Shown here: one piece after another, positions 16,238-24,733 of the stretch
How positions within the stretch are numbered: the first letter of the stretch is position 1
How the letters are laid out: the number at the start of each line of letters is the position of its first letter
From: Lachnospira sp.
GTDB lineage: Bacteria > Bacillota > Clostridia > Lachnospirales > Lachnospiraceae
Direction of reading: 5' to 3'
Length of the DNA stretch: 64,000 bases
Assembly: GCA_015057605.1 (NCBI GenBank)
Contig: SVDX01000005.1
Coordinates: forward strand, 49,311 to 113,310
Notes under the pieces: model-generated
The model's database searches: none
What the model saw: only the letters and a program-made list of their open reading frames with translations
Told to the model about the DNA's origin: nothing
Made by a program: the position numbers and the translations under genes

Positions 16238-18721
16238 ATGGGATTTTTAACCGAAGATTTAGTGAAGAGGTCGCCATTTGAGTATGAAAAGAATGAAAAA
16301 CAACCCGGTGGACAATTTTATGAGGCCTTAATAGAAGAAATATGTTTTCATTATGATAGTAATCTAATGTATCGCAACTTTTGTGATAATAAAGGATTTA
16401 ATCCACACAGATTTAATGGTGAATTATGTGAAATACCATCAGTTCAGGTAAGTGTATTTAAAGAGCTTGGAAGTAAGCTTAATAGTGTACCTCGGGAAGA
16501 TATTAAACTCACACTTCAGTCTTCGGCTACTTCAGGAGTTCCAAGTAGCGTGCCAGTTGATGCTATTACATCAAAGAGGCAGGCACGTTCAATGATTAAG
16601 GTAGTTGGAAGCTATATTGGAAATGAGAGAAAACCATTTTTAGTTATGGATGTTGATCCAATGTCGGGATTTAGAGAAATACTCGGCGCAAGATATGCAG
16701 CGGTTAGCGGATATTTGAATTTTGCGTCAGAGGTGGGATATTTTCTAAAGGTTAATGACAATAATACTTATTATTTTGATATAGATGGAATAAAATCGTA
16801 TATAGCTGGGCTTGGTGGTAAAAGCGCAGTTGTTTTTGGATTTACATATATTTTATATTCCGAGGTTGTAAGACCTTTAATGGAACAGGGAATACGCTTT
16901 GATTTGCCAAAGGGTTCTAAAATAATTCACATTGGTGGATGGAAAAAACTAGAAAACGAAAAAATAAGTAAAGAGCAGTTTAACAAATTGACAGCGGACT
17001 TATTTGGAATTGAAGAAACGGATATAATTGACATATATGGTTTTACGGAACAAATGGGACTTAATTATCCTGATTGTCCATGTGGTTGTAAACATACGCC
17101 GCTATATTCAGAGGTTATAGTAAGAGATGTTATTACAAAAGAAGTTGTTGAGCATGGAAAGGAAGGATTATTAGAATTTGTTACACCAATTCCGCATTCA
17201 TATCCTGGAAATGTAGTGTTAACGGACGATATAGGTGTTATCGTTCCAGGGAAATGTCAATATAATCGAGAGGGAACAAGATTTAAAGTAATTGGAAGAT
17301 TGAAAAAAGCTGAAATTCGTGGTTGTGGCGACATATTATCAAGCAAAATTAAATTTGCTGATAATGTAACAAATTTATCAAAGCAAATGGAATCAACAAC
17401 ACAATTTCGTAGATATTATGCAGGTAAAGAAGAAATTGTTGAAAACGCAGCAGAGAAAGAAATACAAGATATAGCTTGCAATTTAAAAGATAATTTGAAA
17501 TGGCTTCGCAGACAGCCAATAGATGCATTAATAGGTCTTATTTCACAAGCTTCAAAAAAGTGGCAGGAAACATCAGAGGCGTTTTCTGTAACACAGGATC
17601 AAGGATTAAATTTTTTAATTTCTTGGTGTTCGCCTGAGAATCTAACAAGAATAGCTAATGCGGGTTTGCGTGGTAATAGAAAATGTGTAGATGGTTTTAT
17701 TGCGTCAGATGATAATGCAGTAACATTTATGAAAACGACATCAAGAGGATTGGTATGCCATTGGTTGGCAGGAAATGTTCAAGTGCTCGGAATGTTTGTT
17801 TTGATACAAAGTATTTTAACTAAAAATGTTAATATGTTGCGAGTATCCAGCCGTGATAACGGAGCGTTTAAAGCATTATTGTCGGTATTTGAGGATGAAG
17901 TATATACAACAAAAGGTGGATATACAATTAATGGGAATGATTTGTTAAAAACAATAGCAGTAGTTTTCTTTAATCATTCTAACAAAAAAGCAAATATACA
18001 AATGTCTATGCTTGCAGATGTAAGAATTGCGTGGGGTGGAGAAGAAGCAGTATCTAGTGTTGCTGCATTCCCATCTAAATATGATTGCGAAGATATTATA
18101 ATGGGTCCTAAACTTTCGATGGCGGTCGTTGCTAAAGAATCCATAAGTGATGATAGAAAAGCAAAAAAAATAGCAAGAAAATTAGCTGTAGATGCCAGTG
18201 TATTTGATCAAACTGGATGTGCATCTGCACATAACGTTTTTGTAGAAAGAGGTTCTTTAATATCACCAAAGGAATTTGCAAAGTATTTGGCGGATGGTAT
18301 GGAAAAAGTATCAAAACAAATTCCAAAGGGAAAAATGAGTCCAGAAGAATTTGCAGCAGTTCATTCAATTAGAGGTATATTTGACTTTAAGGGAACAGTA
18401 TATGGTGATGAAGATTCAGTTTGGACGGTGCTTTATGACGAGAAGCCAGAATTAAATAAACCAGTATATTCAAGAGTTGTGTTTGTTCATGCAATAGAAA
18501 AATTGGATGATGTGTTACAGTTTATAACAGAGGATATTCAAACAATAGGATTGGCGGCAAATTTAGATAAATCAATGAAATTTGCTATATTGGCATCAGA
18601 AAGAGGCGCAATAAGATTTCCTGCATTAGGTAAAATGCTTAATTTTGAATCTCCATGGGATGGTATGTTTATAATGGAACGATTAGTGAGATGGAATACA
18701 TTAGGAGGTCCATTGGTGTAA
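16238..18721 (+). CDS. LuxE-LuxC fusion: acyl-protein synthetase plus acyl-CoA/acyl-ACP reductase
   Basis: 827 residues with two domains. Residues 1 to about 370 resemble LuxE acyl-protein synthetase: SSATSGVPSS (95-104) replaces the ANL phosphate loop, and DIYGFTEQMGLNYPDCPCG follows. Residues about 400-827 resemble the acyl-reductase LuxC: SRGLVCHWLAGNVQVLGMF, NMLRVSSRDNGAFKALLS, and Cys661 in FDQTGCASAHNVFVE, the predicted thioester cysteine. Separate in luminous bacteria, the domains here are one chain, so activated acyl groups could be reduced directly to an aldehyde. No luciferase genes are present. ATG 16238 follows AAGGAGC; the gene is the last of the tightly packed run. Confidence 0.88.
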   Translation: MGFLTEDLVKRSPFEYEKNEKQPGGQFYEALIEEICFHYDSNLMYRNFCDNKGFNPHRFNGELCEIPSVQVSVFKELGSKLNSVPREDIKLTLQSSATSGVPSSVPVDAITSKRQARSMIKVVGSYIGNERKPFLVMDVDPMSGFREILGARYAAVSGYLNFASEVGYFLKVNDNNTYYFDIDGIKSYIAGLGGKSAVVFGFTYILYSEVVRPLMEQGIRFDLPKGSKIIHIGGWKKLENEKISKEQFNKLTADLFGIEETDIIDIYGFTEQMGLNYPDCPCGCKHTPLYSEVIVRDVITKEVVEHGKEGLLEFVTPIPHSYPGNVVLTDDIGVIVPGKCQYNREGTRFKVIGRLKKAEIRGCGDILSSKIKFADNVTNLSKQMESTTQFRRYYAGKEEIVENAAEKEIQDIACNLKDNLKWLRRQPIDALIGLISQASKKWQETSEAFSVTQDQGLNFLISWCSPENLTRIANAGLRGNRKCVDGFIASDDNAVTFMKTTSRGLVCHWLAGNVQVLGMFVLIQSILTKNVNMLRVSSRDNGAFKALLSVFEDEVYTTKGGYTINGNDLLKTIAVVFFNHSNKKANIQMSMLADVRIAWGGEEAVSSVAAFPSKYDCEDIIMGPKLSMAVVAKESISDDRKAKKIARKLAVDASVFDQTGCASAHNVFVERGSLISPKEFAKYLADGMEKVSKQIPKGKMSPEEFAAVHSIRGIFDFKGTVYGDEDSVWTVLYDEKPELNKPVYSRVVFVHAIEKLDDVLQFITEDIQTIGLAANLDKSMKFAILASERGAIRFPALGKMLNFESPWDGMFIMERLVRWNTLGGPLV

Positions 18722-18745
18722 GAATTTTAACAGGATGTGAATAAA

Positions 18746-19216
18746 ATGAAAATACTCGTAGATGCAGACGCTTGTCCAGTGTTATCCTGTATTGAAAAAC
18801 AGGCAAAAGCAAGAGAAATAGAATTAATTTTTGTGTGTGACAGCAATCATATGTTAAAATCTGACTATGCGCAGATTATACAGGTAGAGAGTGGGCATGA
18901 TTCAGCAGATTTTGCTCTTATTGGTATGTGCAAGGAAAATGATATTGTTGTAACCAATGATTATGGACTGGCAGCACTGGTGCTTGGGAAAAAAGCACGT
19001 GCCTTGCATGCATCTGGTATGATTTATACCAAAGAAAATATTGATGCGTTGTTGCTTGAAAGACATTTGACGAAACTGCAAAGACAGGCAACGGGAAGGC
19101 GCAGAATAAAGAAGCAGCACATATATATTGAAGAGCACTCAATGGGCTTTAAGGATGCGCTTAATAAAATTATAGATGAAATTACAAAGGAGCAAAATGA
19201 TGAGCAAGAAAGTTAA
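18746..19216 (+). CDS. YaiI/YqxD (UPF0178, DUF188) family protein
   Basis: 156 residues. MKILVDADACPV at the start, the ESGHDSADFALI and DIVVTNDYGLAALVL segments, and QRQATGRRRIKKQ near the end are family hallmarks; the conserved Asp residues resemble a PIN-like nuclease site, but no activity is established. ATG 18746 is preferred to GTG 18737 because AGGA (18732-18735) is well spaced for it and the family starts MKI. It overlaps the next gene by 17 bases. It is probably a housekeeping gene carried along, not part of the glycan pathway. Confidence 0.9.
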   Translation: MKILVDADACPVLSCIEKQAKAREIELIFVCDSNHMLKSDYAQIIQVESGHDSADFALIGMCKENDIVVTNDYGLAALVLGKKARALHASGMIYTKENIDALLLERHLTKLQRQATGRRRIKKQHIYIEEHSMGFKDALNKIIDEITKEQNDEQES

Positions 19217-20363
19217 ATTATTATTACCATGCTATTTTTCATTTTTGGTAAATGGTGCTATGGTATTGTTGGTAGGAAGTATTCTGCCATATCTTATAGA
19301 AGAGGCGAATATTAACTATAGCACGGCTGGTGGTATGTTGTCGGCATTTGCTATTGGTAATTTTTTGGCAAGTTTTATTAATCCACCATTGGTAAATAAA
19401 TTTGGACGTAAGCTTACGATTGTATGTGGCGCTACGCTTATACCGATAAGTTTTTTTGTTATTACACTTATTCCGCCAGTTACGGTTATATACATAATGT
19501 TTGTACTTGCAGGTATTGGACGAGGCAGTATTAGTATTTTTAATAATGTAGTTGTAAATGATAATTCGGATGGAAAGCCAGCAGCTCTTAATCTTTTGCA
19601 TACAAGCTTTGCTGTAGGTGCATTTATTGCGCCTTTCTTAACTTCTATGTATGTAAATATGGGCATTAATTGGAGAGCAATCGTATATACAATCATTGTG
19701 GGTTCAACATTATCAGTTTTAGCATATGCATTTATGAAGCTTGATTATAATTTCCCGGCTAAAAGTGATAAAAAGGGCGAAGGTCAGTGGGCATTTGCAA
19801 AGAGTCCTGATTTTTATGTAATGGGATTTTTATTATTCTTATATTTAGGACTTGAGAACTGTGTAAATGGCTGGTTTGTTACATATTTTAAGAGTACTGG
19901 AATTATGAGCAATACTTATGCAACAAATCTTGTATCAATTACATGGGTTATGGTAATGGTCGGCAGGCTTTTTACAGCAAAAATATCGTCAAAGGTAGAT
20001 AAGGCAAAGCTTATTATGGTGTATTGTGTTGCCTGTGCAGCATTTTTCGTATTGTTGATTGCTACTAAGAATCTTTCAGTTATTACTGTTGCGATTGCGG
20101 GATTAGGACTTTTCTTTGCTGGTATTTATCCAACAAGTATTGCAAATGTAGGTCGTGTTTTAAAGGGCTCTACAACAGGTACTTCAATGCTTCTTGCGAT
20201 TGCGGCGCTTGGTGGTATTATAACACCAAAGATCGTTGGACTTATAGCGGACGAAAAGGGTATGGTAGCTGGTATTATGATTTTAACAGTTAACGTTGTT
20301 GGAATGCTTATATTATCAATAACAAATGTTGTAAGAAGTAGGAGAATTGTAGTTGAAGGATAA
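19200..20363 (+). CDS. Major facilitator superfamily transporter
   Basis: 387 residues with about 12 hydrophobic segments. The MFS motif A is visible as NPPLVNKFGRKLTI after the second helix, and a second copy is weak. The start is ATG 19200 (7 bases after AAAGGAG) or the adjacent ATG 19197. The substrate is unknown; homologues are annotated only as MFS. It overlaps the YqxD gene and the following phosphatase gene, so all three are co-translated. Export of a sugar or uptake of a small molecule are equally possible. Confidence 0.82.
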   Translation: MSKKVKLLLPCYFSFLVNGAMVLLVGSILPYLIEEANINYSTAGGMLSAFAIGNFLASFINPPLVNKFGRKLTIVCGATLIPISFFVITLIPPVTVIYIMFVLAGIGRGSISIFNNVVVNDNSDGKPAALNLLHTSFAVGAFIAPFLTSMYVNMGINWRAIVYTIIVGSTLSVLAYAFMKLDYNFPAKSDKKGEGQWAFAKSPDFYVMGFLLFLYLGLENCVNGWFVTYFKSTGIMSNTYATNLVSITWVMVMVGRLFTAKISSKVDKAKLIMVYCVACAAFFVLLIATKNLSVITVAIAGLGLFFAGIYPTSIANVGRVLKGSTTGTSMLLAIAALGGIITPKIVGLIADEKGMVAGIMILTVNVVGMLILSITNVVRSRRIVVEG

Positions 20364-20832
20364 AATAAAATACTTAGTAATGGATGTTGATGGAACATTA
20401 ACAGATGGTAAAATACACATAGGACATGAAGGCGAAATATTTAAGACATTTTCTTGTAAGGATGGTCTTGCAATTCAGGATATTTTACCTAAGACGGATA
20501 TAATTCCAGTTATAATAACAGGAAGAAATTCTAAAATACTTGAAAATCGTTGTAAGGAGCTTCGCATTGAAAAATGCTATCAGGGAATTAGAAATAAAAC
20601 AGCTGTACTTGACGAGGTTTTAGCAGGCCAATATACATATGAAAATGTCGCATATATAGGAGATGACCTTAATGATTTGCCATGCATGGAAACAGTAAAG
20701 ACTAATGGCGGTTTGATTGGTTGCCCAGCAGATGCGGCAAAGGAAGTTATTGCTATAGCTGATTTTGTAAGCGCAAAGGATGGTGGCAATGGTGCTGTTA
20801 GAGAATTTATTGAGTGGTTATTGCAAAAATAA
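20353..20832 (+). CDS. KdsC-like HAD phosphatase
   Basis: 159 residues of the small cap-less C0 HAD subfamily of 3-deoxy-manno-octulosonate-8-phosphate phosphatase. VMDVDGTLTDG holds both catalytic Asp; ITGRNS is motif II; YIGDDLNDLPCM is motif IV. There is no ATG before the conserved KIKYLVMDVDG, so the start is TTG 20353, with AGGAG (20340-20344) at 8 bases. Gram-positives do not make Kdo, so its substrate is probably a related 9-carbon acid phosphate or another sugar phosphate. It overlaps the MFS stop by 11 bases. Confidence 0.85.
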   Translation: MKDKIKYLVMDVDGTLTDGKIHIGHEGEIFKTFSCKDGLAIQDILPKTDIIPVIITGRNSKILENRCKELRIEKCYQGIRNKTAVLDEVLAGQYTYENVAYIGDDLNDLPCMETVKTNGGLIGCPADAAKEVIAIADFVSAKDGGNGAVREFIEWLLQK

Positions 20833-20881
20833 AAAAGCAGGTATATAATTAATACATACTATTTTGAGGAGGAATGCTCTT

Positions 20882-21256
20882 ATGAACATTGTTTGGAAAG
20901 CAAGAAAAAGAACTTGGTTTGGGTTACCTTGGACATTTACTGTATACACATTGACAGAGGATAAGATTCTTGTCGAAAGTGGTTTATTTACTTCTAAGCA
21001 GGATGAAGTAAGATTGTATAGAATTATGGATGTAAGTCTTACAAGAAATTTGATTCAAAAGATTTTCAAGATGGGAACAATTACCTGTGTATCAGGTGAT
21101 AAGACTATGCCAACGTTCCAGATTAAGAATATTAAGGATTCAAAGAATGTTAAGGAAACCTTATCTAATATGGTAGAGGAAGAAAGAAATAAAAAGAGAG
21201 TTGCATCAAGAGAGTTTATGGCAACAGATGATGCAGACGAGATAGATGTATATTAA
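20882..21256 (+). CDS. Bacterial PH-domain (YdbT/DUF304-like) protein
   Basis: 124 residues. ATG 20882 follows GAGGAGG at 10 bases; upstream in-frame codons are not needed. The pattern LTEDKILVESGLFTSKQDEVRLYRIMDVSLTRNLIQKIF.MGTI matches the bacterial PH/DUF304 domain, but there is no membrane segment, so it is likely a soluble cytoplasmic protein. Function unknown. It ends just before a bidirectional terminator shared with murG. Confidence 0.75.
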   Translation: MNIVWKARKRTWFGLPWTFTVYTLTEDKILVESGLFTSKQDEVRLYRIMDVSLTRNLIQKIFKMGTITCVSGDKTMPTFQIKNIKDSKNVKETLSNMVEEERNKKRVASREFMATDDADEIDVY

Positions 21257-21265
21257 AGGATAAAG

Positions 21266-21294
21266 AAAAGACACTTCATTTTGAAGTGTCTTTT
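21266..21294. terminator. bidirectional terminator
   Basis: Perfect 13-bp stem (21266-21278 with 21282-21294), 3-T loop, A-run left and T-run right. The murG stop codon (21276-21278) lies inside the left arm. Confidence 0.88.
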
Positions 21295-22340
21295 ATAAGT
21301 TCTACGATTGTTTCTACAGCATTTAGGCAGTCACTTTCTGACATTCTCTTTATATAATCATTTCTTTCGTCATAAAGCTTCATTACAGAATTGAAGAGAA
21401 GGTCGGAGTTTAAATCTTCTTCTTCAATTACATCTGAATATCCCTGTATCATAAATGAATGGGCGTTTAGTATTTGATCACCACGGCTTGCCTTTGCTGA
21501 TAAAGGTATTAAAAGTGCTGGTTTTCTAAGTGCGAGCAATTCACATATTGCATTTGCTCCTGCTCTTGAAATGACTACATCAGCCATTGCAAATAAATCG
21601 GCAAGCTCTTTATTAATGTATTCAAATTGTTTATAGCCAGCTTTGTTTTTTAGAGCTTCATCAACCTTGCCTTTTCCGCAAAGGTGTACAATTTGAAAAT
21701 GTTCAAGAAGCTTATCTAAAATGTCTCTTACTGCCTTATTTACATTTGCAGAGCCAAGACTTCCACCGATAATTAAGAGAACAGGCTTATTTGCGTTAAA
21801 ACCACAAAAATCAAGTCCTGCAAGCTTGTTACCACTTAATAATTCCTTTCTTATAGGACATCCTGTAAGAACTGCCTTTTTCTTAGGAAGGCAGGCAACG
21901 GTTTCAGGGAAGTTACAGCAAACCTTACTTGCTTTTTTGATTGCAAGCTTATTTGCAAGACCTGGTGTCATATCTGATTCATGAATTATGACAGGAACCT
22001 TATTGGATTTTGCAGCAAATACGACTGGTACAGAAACGAACCCTCCTTTTGAAAATACTATATCCGGATTAAGCTCCTTAATTAGCTTTTTGGCTTCAAA
22101 AAAGCCTTTAATTACCCTAAAGGGATCAGTCAGGTTTTTAACGCTCAAATAACGACGAAGCTTTCCTGAGGATATTCCGTAATAAGGGATGCCCTGGTCA
22201 CTTATAAGCTTTTTTTCTATTCCATCATAAGAACCAATGTAAGAAATTTCGTAATTGTTTGCCTTTAAGCTATCAAGCAGGGCTATGTTTGGGGTTACGT
22301 GACCTGCGGTACCACCGCCAGTTAATACTATTTTTTTCAT
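21276..22340 (-). CDS. murG: UDP-GlcNAc:undecaprenyl-PP-MurNAc-pentapeptide GlcNAc transferase
   Basis: 354-residue GT28 glycosyltransferase that makes lipid II on the inner face of the membrane. The start [21 protein letters not shown] holds the first G-loop; [15 protein letters not shown], the second loop [14 protein letters not shown] and the UDP-GlcNAc segment [16 protein letters not shown] are intact. ATG 22340 follows GGAGG, and the in-frame ATG at 22352 lacks a site. It stands apart from any dcw cluster, in the same direction as and 21 bases downstream of the radical SAM gene. Confidence 0.95.
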   Translation of the reverse strand: MKKIVLTGGGTAGHVTPNIALLDSLKANNYEISYIGSYDGIEKKLISDQGIPYYGISSGKLRRYLSVKNLTDPFRVIKGFFEAKKLIKELNPDIVFSKGGFVSVPVVFAAKSNKVPVIIHESDMTPGLANKLAIKKASKVCCNFPETVACLPKKKAVLTGCPIRKELLSGNKLAGLDFCGFNANKPVLLIIGGSLGSANVNKAVRDILDKLLEHFQIVHLCGKGKVDEALKNKAGYKQFEYINKELADLFAMADVVISRAGANAICELLALRKPALLIPLSAKASRGDQILNAHSFMIQGYSDVIEEEDLNSDLLFNSVMKLYDERNDYIKRMSESDCLNAVETIVELIKDTSK

Positions 22341-22361
22341 ATATGCCTCCATTAAAAATGT

Positions 22362-23144
22362 CTAAAATTTTTCTTTAAAGCTGCAGTGCTTACAAAGCTC
22401 TTCGCACACTTTTCGATTTCTAAAACCATTTACTATATTATGTGCACGCTCGCTTTCAATTATATCTTTAAATGGCGTATTAAATACATTTCCAAGATTA
22501 ATTTTGCCGTTGCCGTCAAGACAGCAAGGGGTTACAGTACCATCACATAAAATGGCGATTTGGCTTATAAGTCCATAGCAGTAACCATTTTCGTTATAGT
22601 AGTAAGATTCTAAATCAGGCCACTCAAAGGAATTATCCACGTTAAGATACAGATTTTTACGTATGGCAAGGCTCTTCTTACCTAATATTGTACCCTTATC
22701 CTCGTTATTCCATACACGAAGTGAAAGCGCAGTGGTAGTATGACTATTCATTTCGTCGCAAAATGTAAGGACATTTTTAATATAATCCTCGTATTGCATA
22801 TTTTCATTAAGCAGTGCGCTATGAATGGAAATGTTAATGCGATGCGGTGGATATTCTTTAAGCACATCAAGCTTTTGCATAAGCAAGGTGCCATTAGTTG
22901 TTATGGTTACCTTAAATCCGTAGTTTTTGCAGATGCGAAGTATGTCGCGAAGGTCGTTGTGAAGCAATGGTTCACCTTTGACGTGTAAATAAACATATTC
23001 TGCAAATGGAGAAATCTCTTTTGCAATATGTTCAAATTGCTCTACACTAAGTGACGCACTTTTGCGAAGTGTTTTGCTACAAAAGGAACAATTAAGGTTA
23101 CATATGTTGGTTATTTCAATATAAATTCTTTTAAATCTAATAAT
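22362..23144 (-). CDS. Radical SAM/SPASM protein with no canonical start codon
   Basis: 260 residues if translation starts at ATT 23144-23142 (or 257-259 at the adjacent ATT). The frame is open upstream to an in-frame TGA at 23056-23054+100, i.e. 23154-23156 on the plus strand, and contains no ATG, GTG, TTG or CTG until codon 60. That upstream part is clearly coding: RFKRIYIEITNICNLNCSFCSK carries the CxxxCxxC [4Fe-4S] motif, then YLHVKGEPLLH. The C-terminal part has CYG..CDG...CCLDGNG and CEELCKHCSF, a SPASM-type auxiliary cluster. AGGA (23154-23151) lies 6 bases before the ATT. Starting at the internal ATG 22967 would remove the cluster motif. Substrate unknown. Confidence 0.8.
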   Translation of the reverse strand: MIRFKRIYIEITNICNLNCSFCSKTLRKSASLSVEQFEHIAKEISPFAEYVYLHVKGEPLLHNDLRDILRICKNYGFKVTITTNGTLLMQKLDVLKEYPPHRINISIHSALLNENMQYEDYIKNVLTFCDEMNSHTTTALSLRVWNNEDKGTILGKKSLAIRKNLYLNVDNSFEWPDLESYYYNENGYCYGLISQIAILCDGTVTPCCLDGNGKINLGNVFNTPFKDIIESERAHNIVNGFRNRKVCEELCKHCSFKEKF

Positions 23145-23257
23145 AGTAATTCCTCATTTCTTTTATATTATTATAGTATATAATTTATTTGATAAAGTAA
23201 AGTTTTTTTGTTATTATTGATGTGTAAAATTGTGATTATATTATTCGGAGGTAAAAT

Positions 23258-23953
23258 ATGATAGGTATTATTGGAGCTATGCAAGAAGAGGTTGAAAAGC
23301 TTATTGAGATATTAGAGGATAAGAAGGAGACAACTATTGCGAATATGACATATTATCAGGGTAAATATGCAAATAAGGATGTAGTAGTTGTAAAATGTGG
23401 AATAGGTAAGATTAACGCGGCTATATGCACACAGATATTAATTGACACCTTTAAGCCAGATTATATTTTTAATACAGGTATTGCGGGTGGTTTAGCTGCC
23501 GAGGTTGATATTGAGGATATTGTGGTTTCTACAGATGTTGTGCATCATGATATGGATGCAGTTGCATTTGGTTATCCACTTGGTCAGATTCCAAGAATGG
23601 AAGTATTTTCATTTAAAGCAGATGAGGAGTTAGTTGAGCTTGTGCTTTCAAGTGCAGTATCTGCAGGATTATTAGTAAAATGTCATAAAGGACGTGTCGC
23701 TACTGGCGATCAGTTTATTGCAACTAAGGAAAAGAAAGAATTTATAATAAAAGAATTTAATGCGGCCTGTGCGGAGATGGAGGGTGCTGCCATTGCCCAG
23801 ACTGCTTATGTGAACGGTGTTCCATTTGTTATAATAAGAGCTATTTCTGACAAGGCGGATGACAGCGCAAGCATGGACTATCCAGTATTTGAGCGTAATG
23901 CTATTAATAATGTTTCTATGCTTACTAAAGAGGTTATTCGTCGAATTATGTAA
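23258..23953 (+). CDS. mtnN: 5'-methylthioadenosine/S-adenosylhomocysteine nucleosidase
   Basis: 231 residues. IGIIGAMQEEVE opens the protein; VKCGIGKINAAICTQ, FNTGIAGGL, TGDQFI, AEMEGAAIAQ (ribose-binding Met-Glu) and ISDKADDSA (catalytic Asp) are all present. It removes adenine from MTA and SAH in methyl-group recycling and autoinducer-2 precursor formation. CGGAGG precedes ATG 23258. The adjoining radical SAM gene, whose family can release 5'-deoxyadenosine (also a MtnN substrate), is divergent, so the two are not co-transcribed. Confidence 0.96.
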   Translation: MIGIIGAMQEEVEKLIEILEDKKETTIANMTYYQGKYANKDVVVVKCGIGKINAAICTQILIDTFKPDYIFNTGIAGGLAAEVDIEDIVVSTDVVHHDMDAVAFGYPLGQIPRMEVFSFKADEELVELVLSSAVSAGLLVKCHKGRVATGDQFIATKEKKEFIIKEFNAACAEMEGAAIAQTAYVNGVPFVIIRAISDKADDSASMDYPVFERNAINNVSMLTKEVIRRIM

Positions 23954-24034
23954 GAATTTTACGAACGAATTTTATTGCCCTTCCATACCAAATGTGTAAT
24001 GATTATATTAACATTTGACGTGGAGGGGATTTTT

Positions 24035-24679
24035 ATGGCATTTTTTCTTGAAAGAAATGTAGTAGCGTTAGTAATGCTTTTAATATTCATTATAGGGGTA
24101 TTCGGACTTGTAACAGTATATGTCGAGTATAAGAGGATGTATGATGATTTAGAAAGTAATACTAATTGCAAAAACAGATTTGTTAAACATATTGTGTTAA
24201 AATATGAGAGCATAGTTAATCTTAATATGTCTATTGGCAATACTGAGGTATTTGTAAATAAGCATTTAAAAAGGTGCAATAAGTATGGTATGTCACTTGA
24301 ACAGATGGAACGCCTTAGCAGGCTGACAATTATTTTAAATACAAGTATTGGCGTAGTAAATGTGCTTTTAGGCTTAGTGCTTGACCTTAATTTAAAGTCA
24401 GTTGCAGTTAATCTTTTAGTATCTACATTTTTAGCAATGCTTTTTTATTTTTTGGAGGAACTGTTTGATATAGAATATATGTATGAGAAGCTGGTATTCT
24501 TATTTGAGGAAAAGCTTGATGGAATTATGATAAATAAAAAGCCTCAACCGCTTATAGTTCCAGCAGATAAGGAGACTAAAAAGGAAATAAAGCAGCTTAA
24601 AAAGCTGGCAAATGAGATTGATATAAGACGTGAAAACGGGAAGATAGTAGAAGAGGTAATTAATCAATATCTTTCTTGA
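24035..24679 (+). CDS. Hypothetical membrane protein
   Basis: 214 residues starting at ATG 24035 after TGGAGGGG. One membrane helix near the N-terminus (about 9-31), a charged middle, a pair of helices (about 108-150) and a Lys-rich cytoplasmic C-terminus are visible. It contains KYGMSLEQMERLSRLTIIL; no family was recognised. The layout resembles small accessory proteins of type II secretion/Tad systems, but without partner genes nearby this is only a resemblance. Confidence 0.6.
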   Translation: MAFFLERNVVALVMLLIFIIGVFGLVTVYVEYKRMYDDLESNTNCKNRFVKHIVLKYESIVNLNMSIGNTEVFVNKHLKRCNKYGMSLEQMERLSRLTIILNTSIGVVNVLLGLVLDLNLKSVAVNLLVSTFLAMLFYFLEELFDIEYMYEKLVFLFEEKLDGIMINKKPQPLIVPADKETKKEIKQLKKLANEIDIRRENGKIVEEVINQYLS

Positions 24680-24704
24680 AAAACCGACTCTTTGTGAGTA
24701 TAAT
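24676..24704 (+). promoter_or_regulatory. SigA promoter for the 2-hydroxyacid dehydrogenase
   Basis: TTGAAA (24676-24681), 17 bases, TATAAT (24699-24704). The -35 overlaps the stop codon of the upstream gene. Confidence 0.75.
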
Positions 24705-24733
24705 TAAAAGAAAAACAAAGAGGTTATAGTTAT

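Noticed and set aside
22362..22967. radical SAM gene starting at the internal ATG 22967
   Set aside because: This would drop the CxxxCxxC motif and the conserved KRIYIEIT segment, which are clearly encoded upstream in the same frame.
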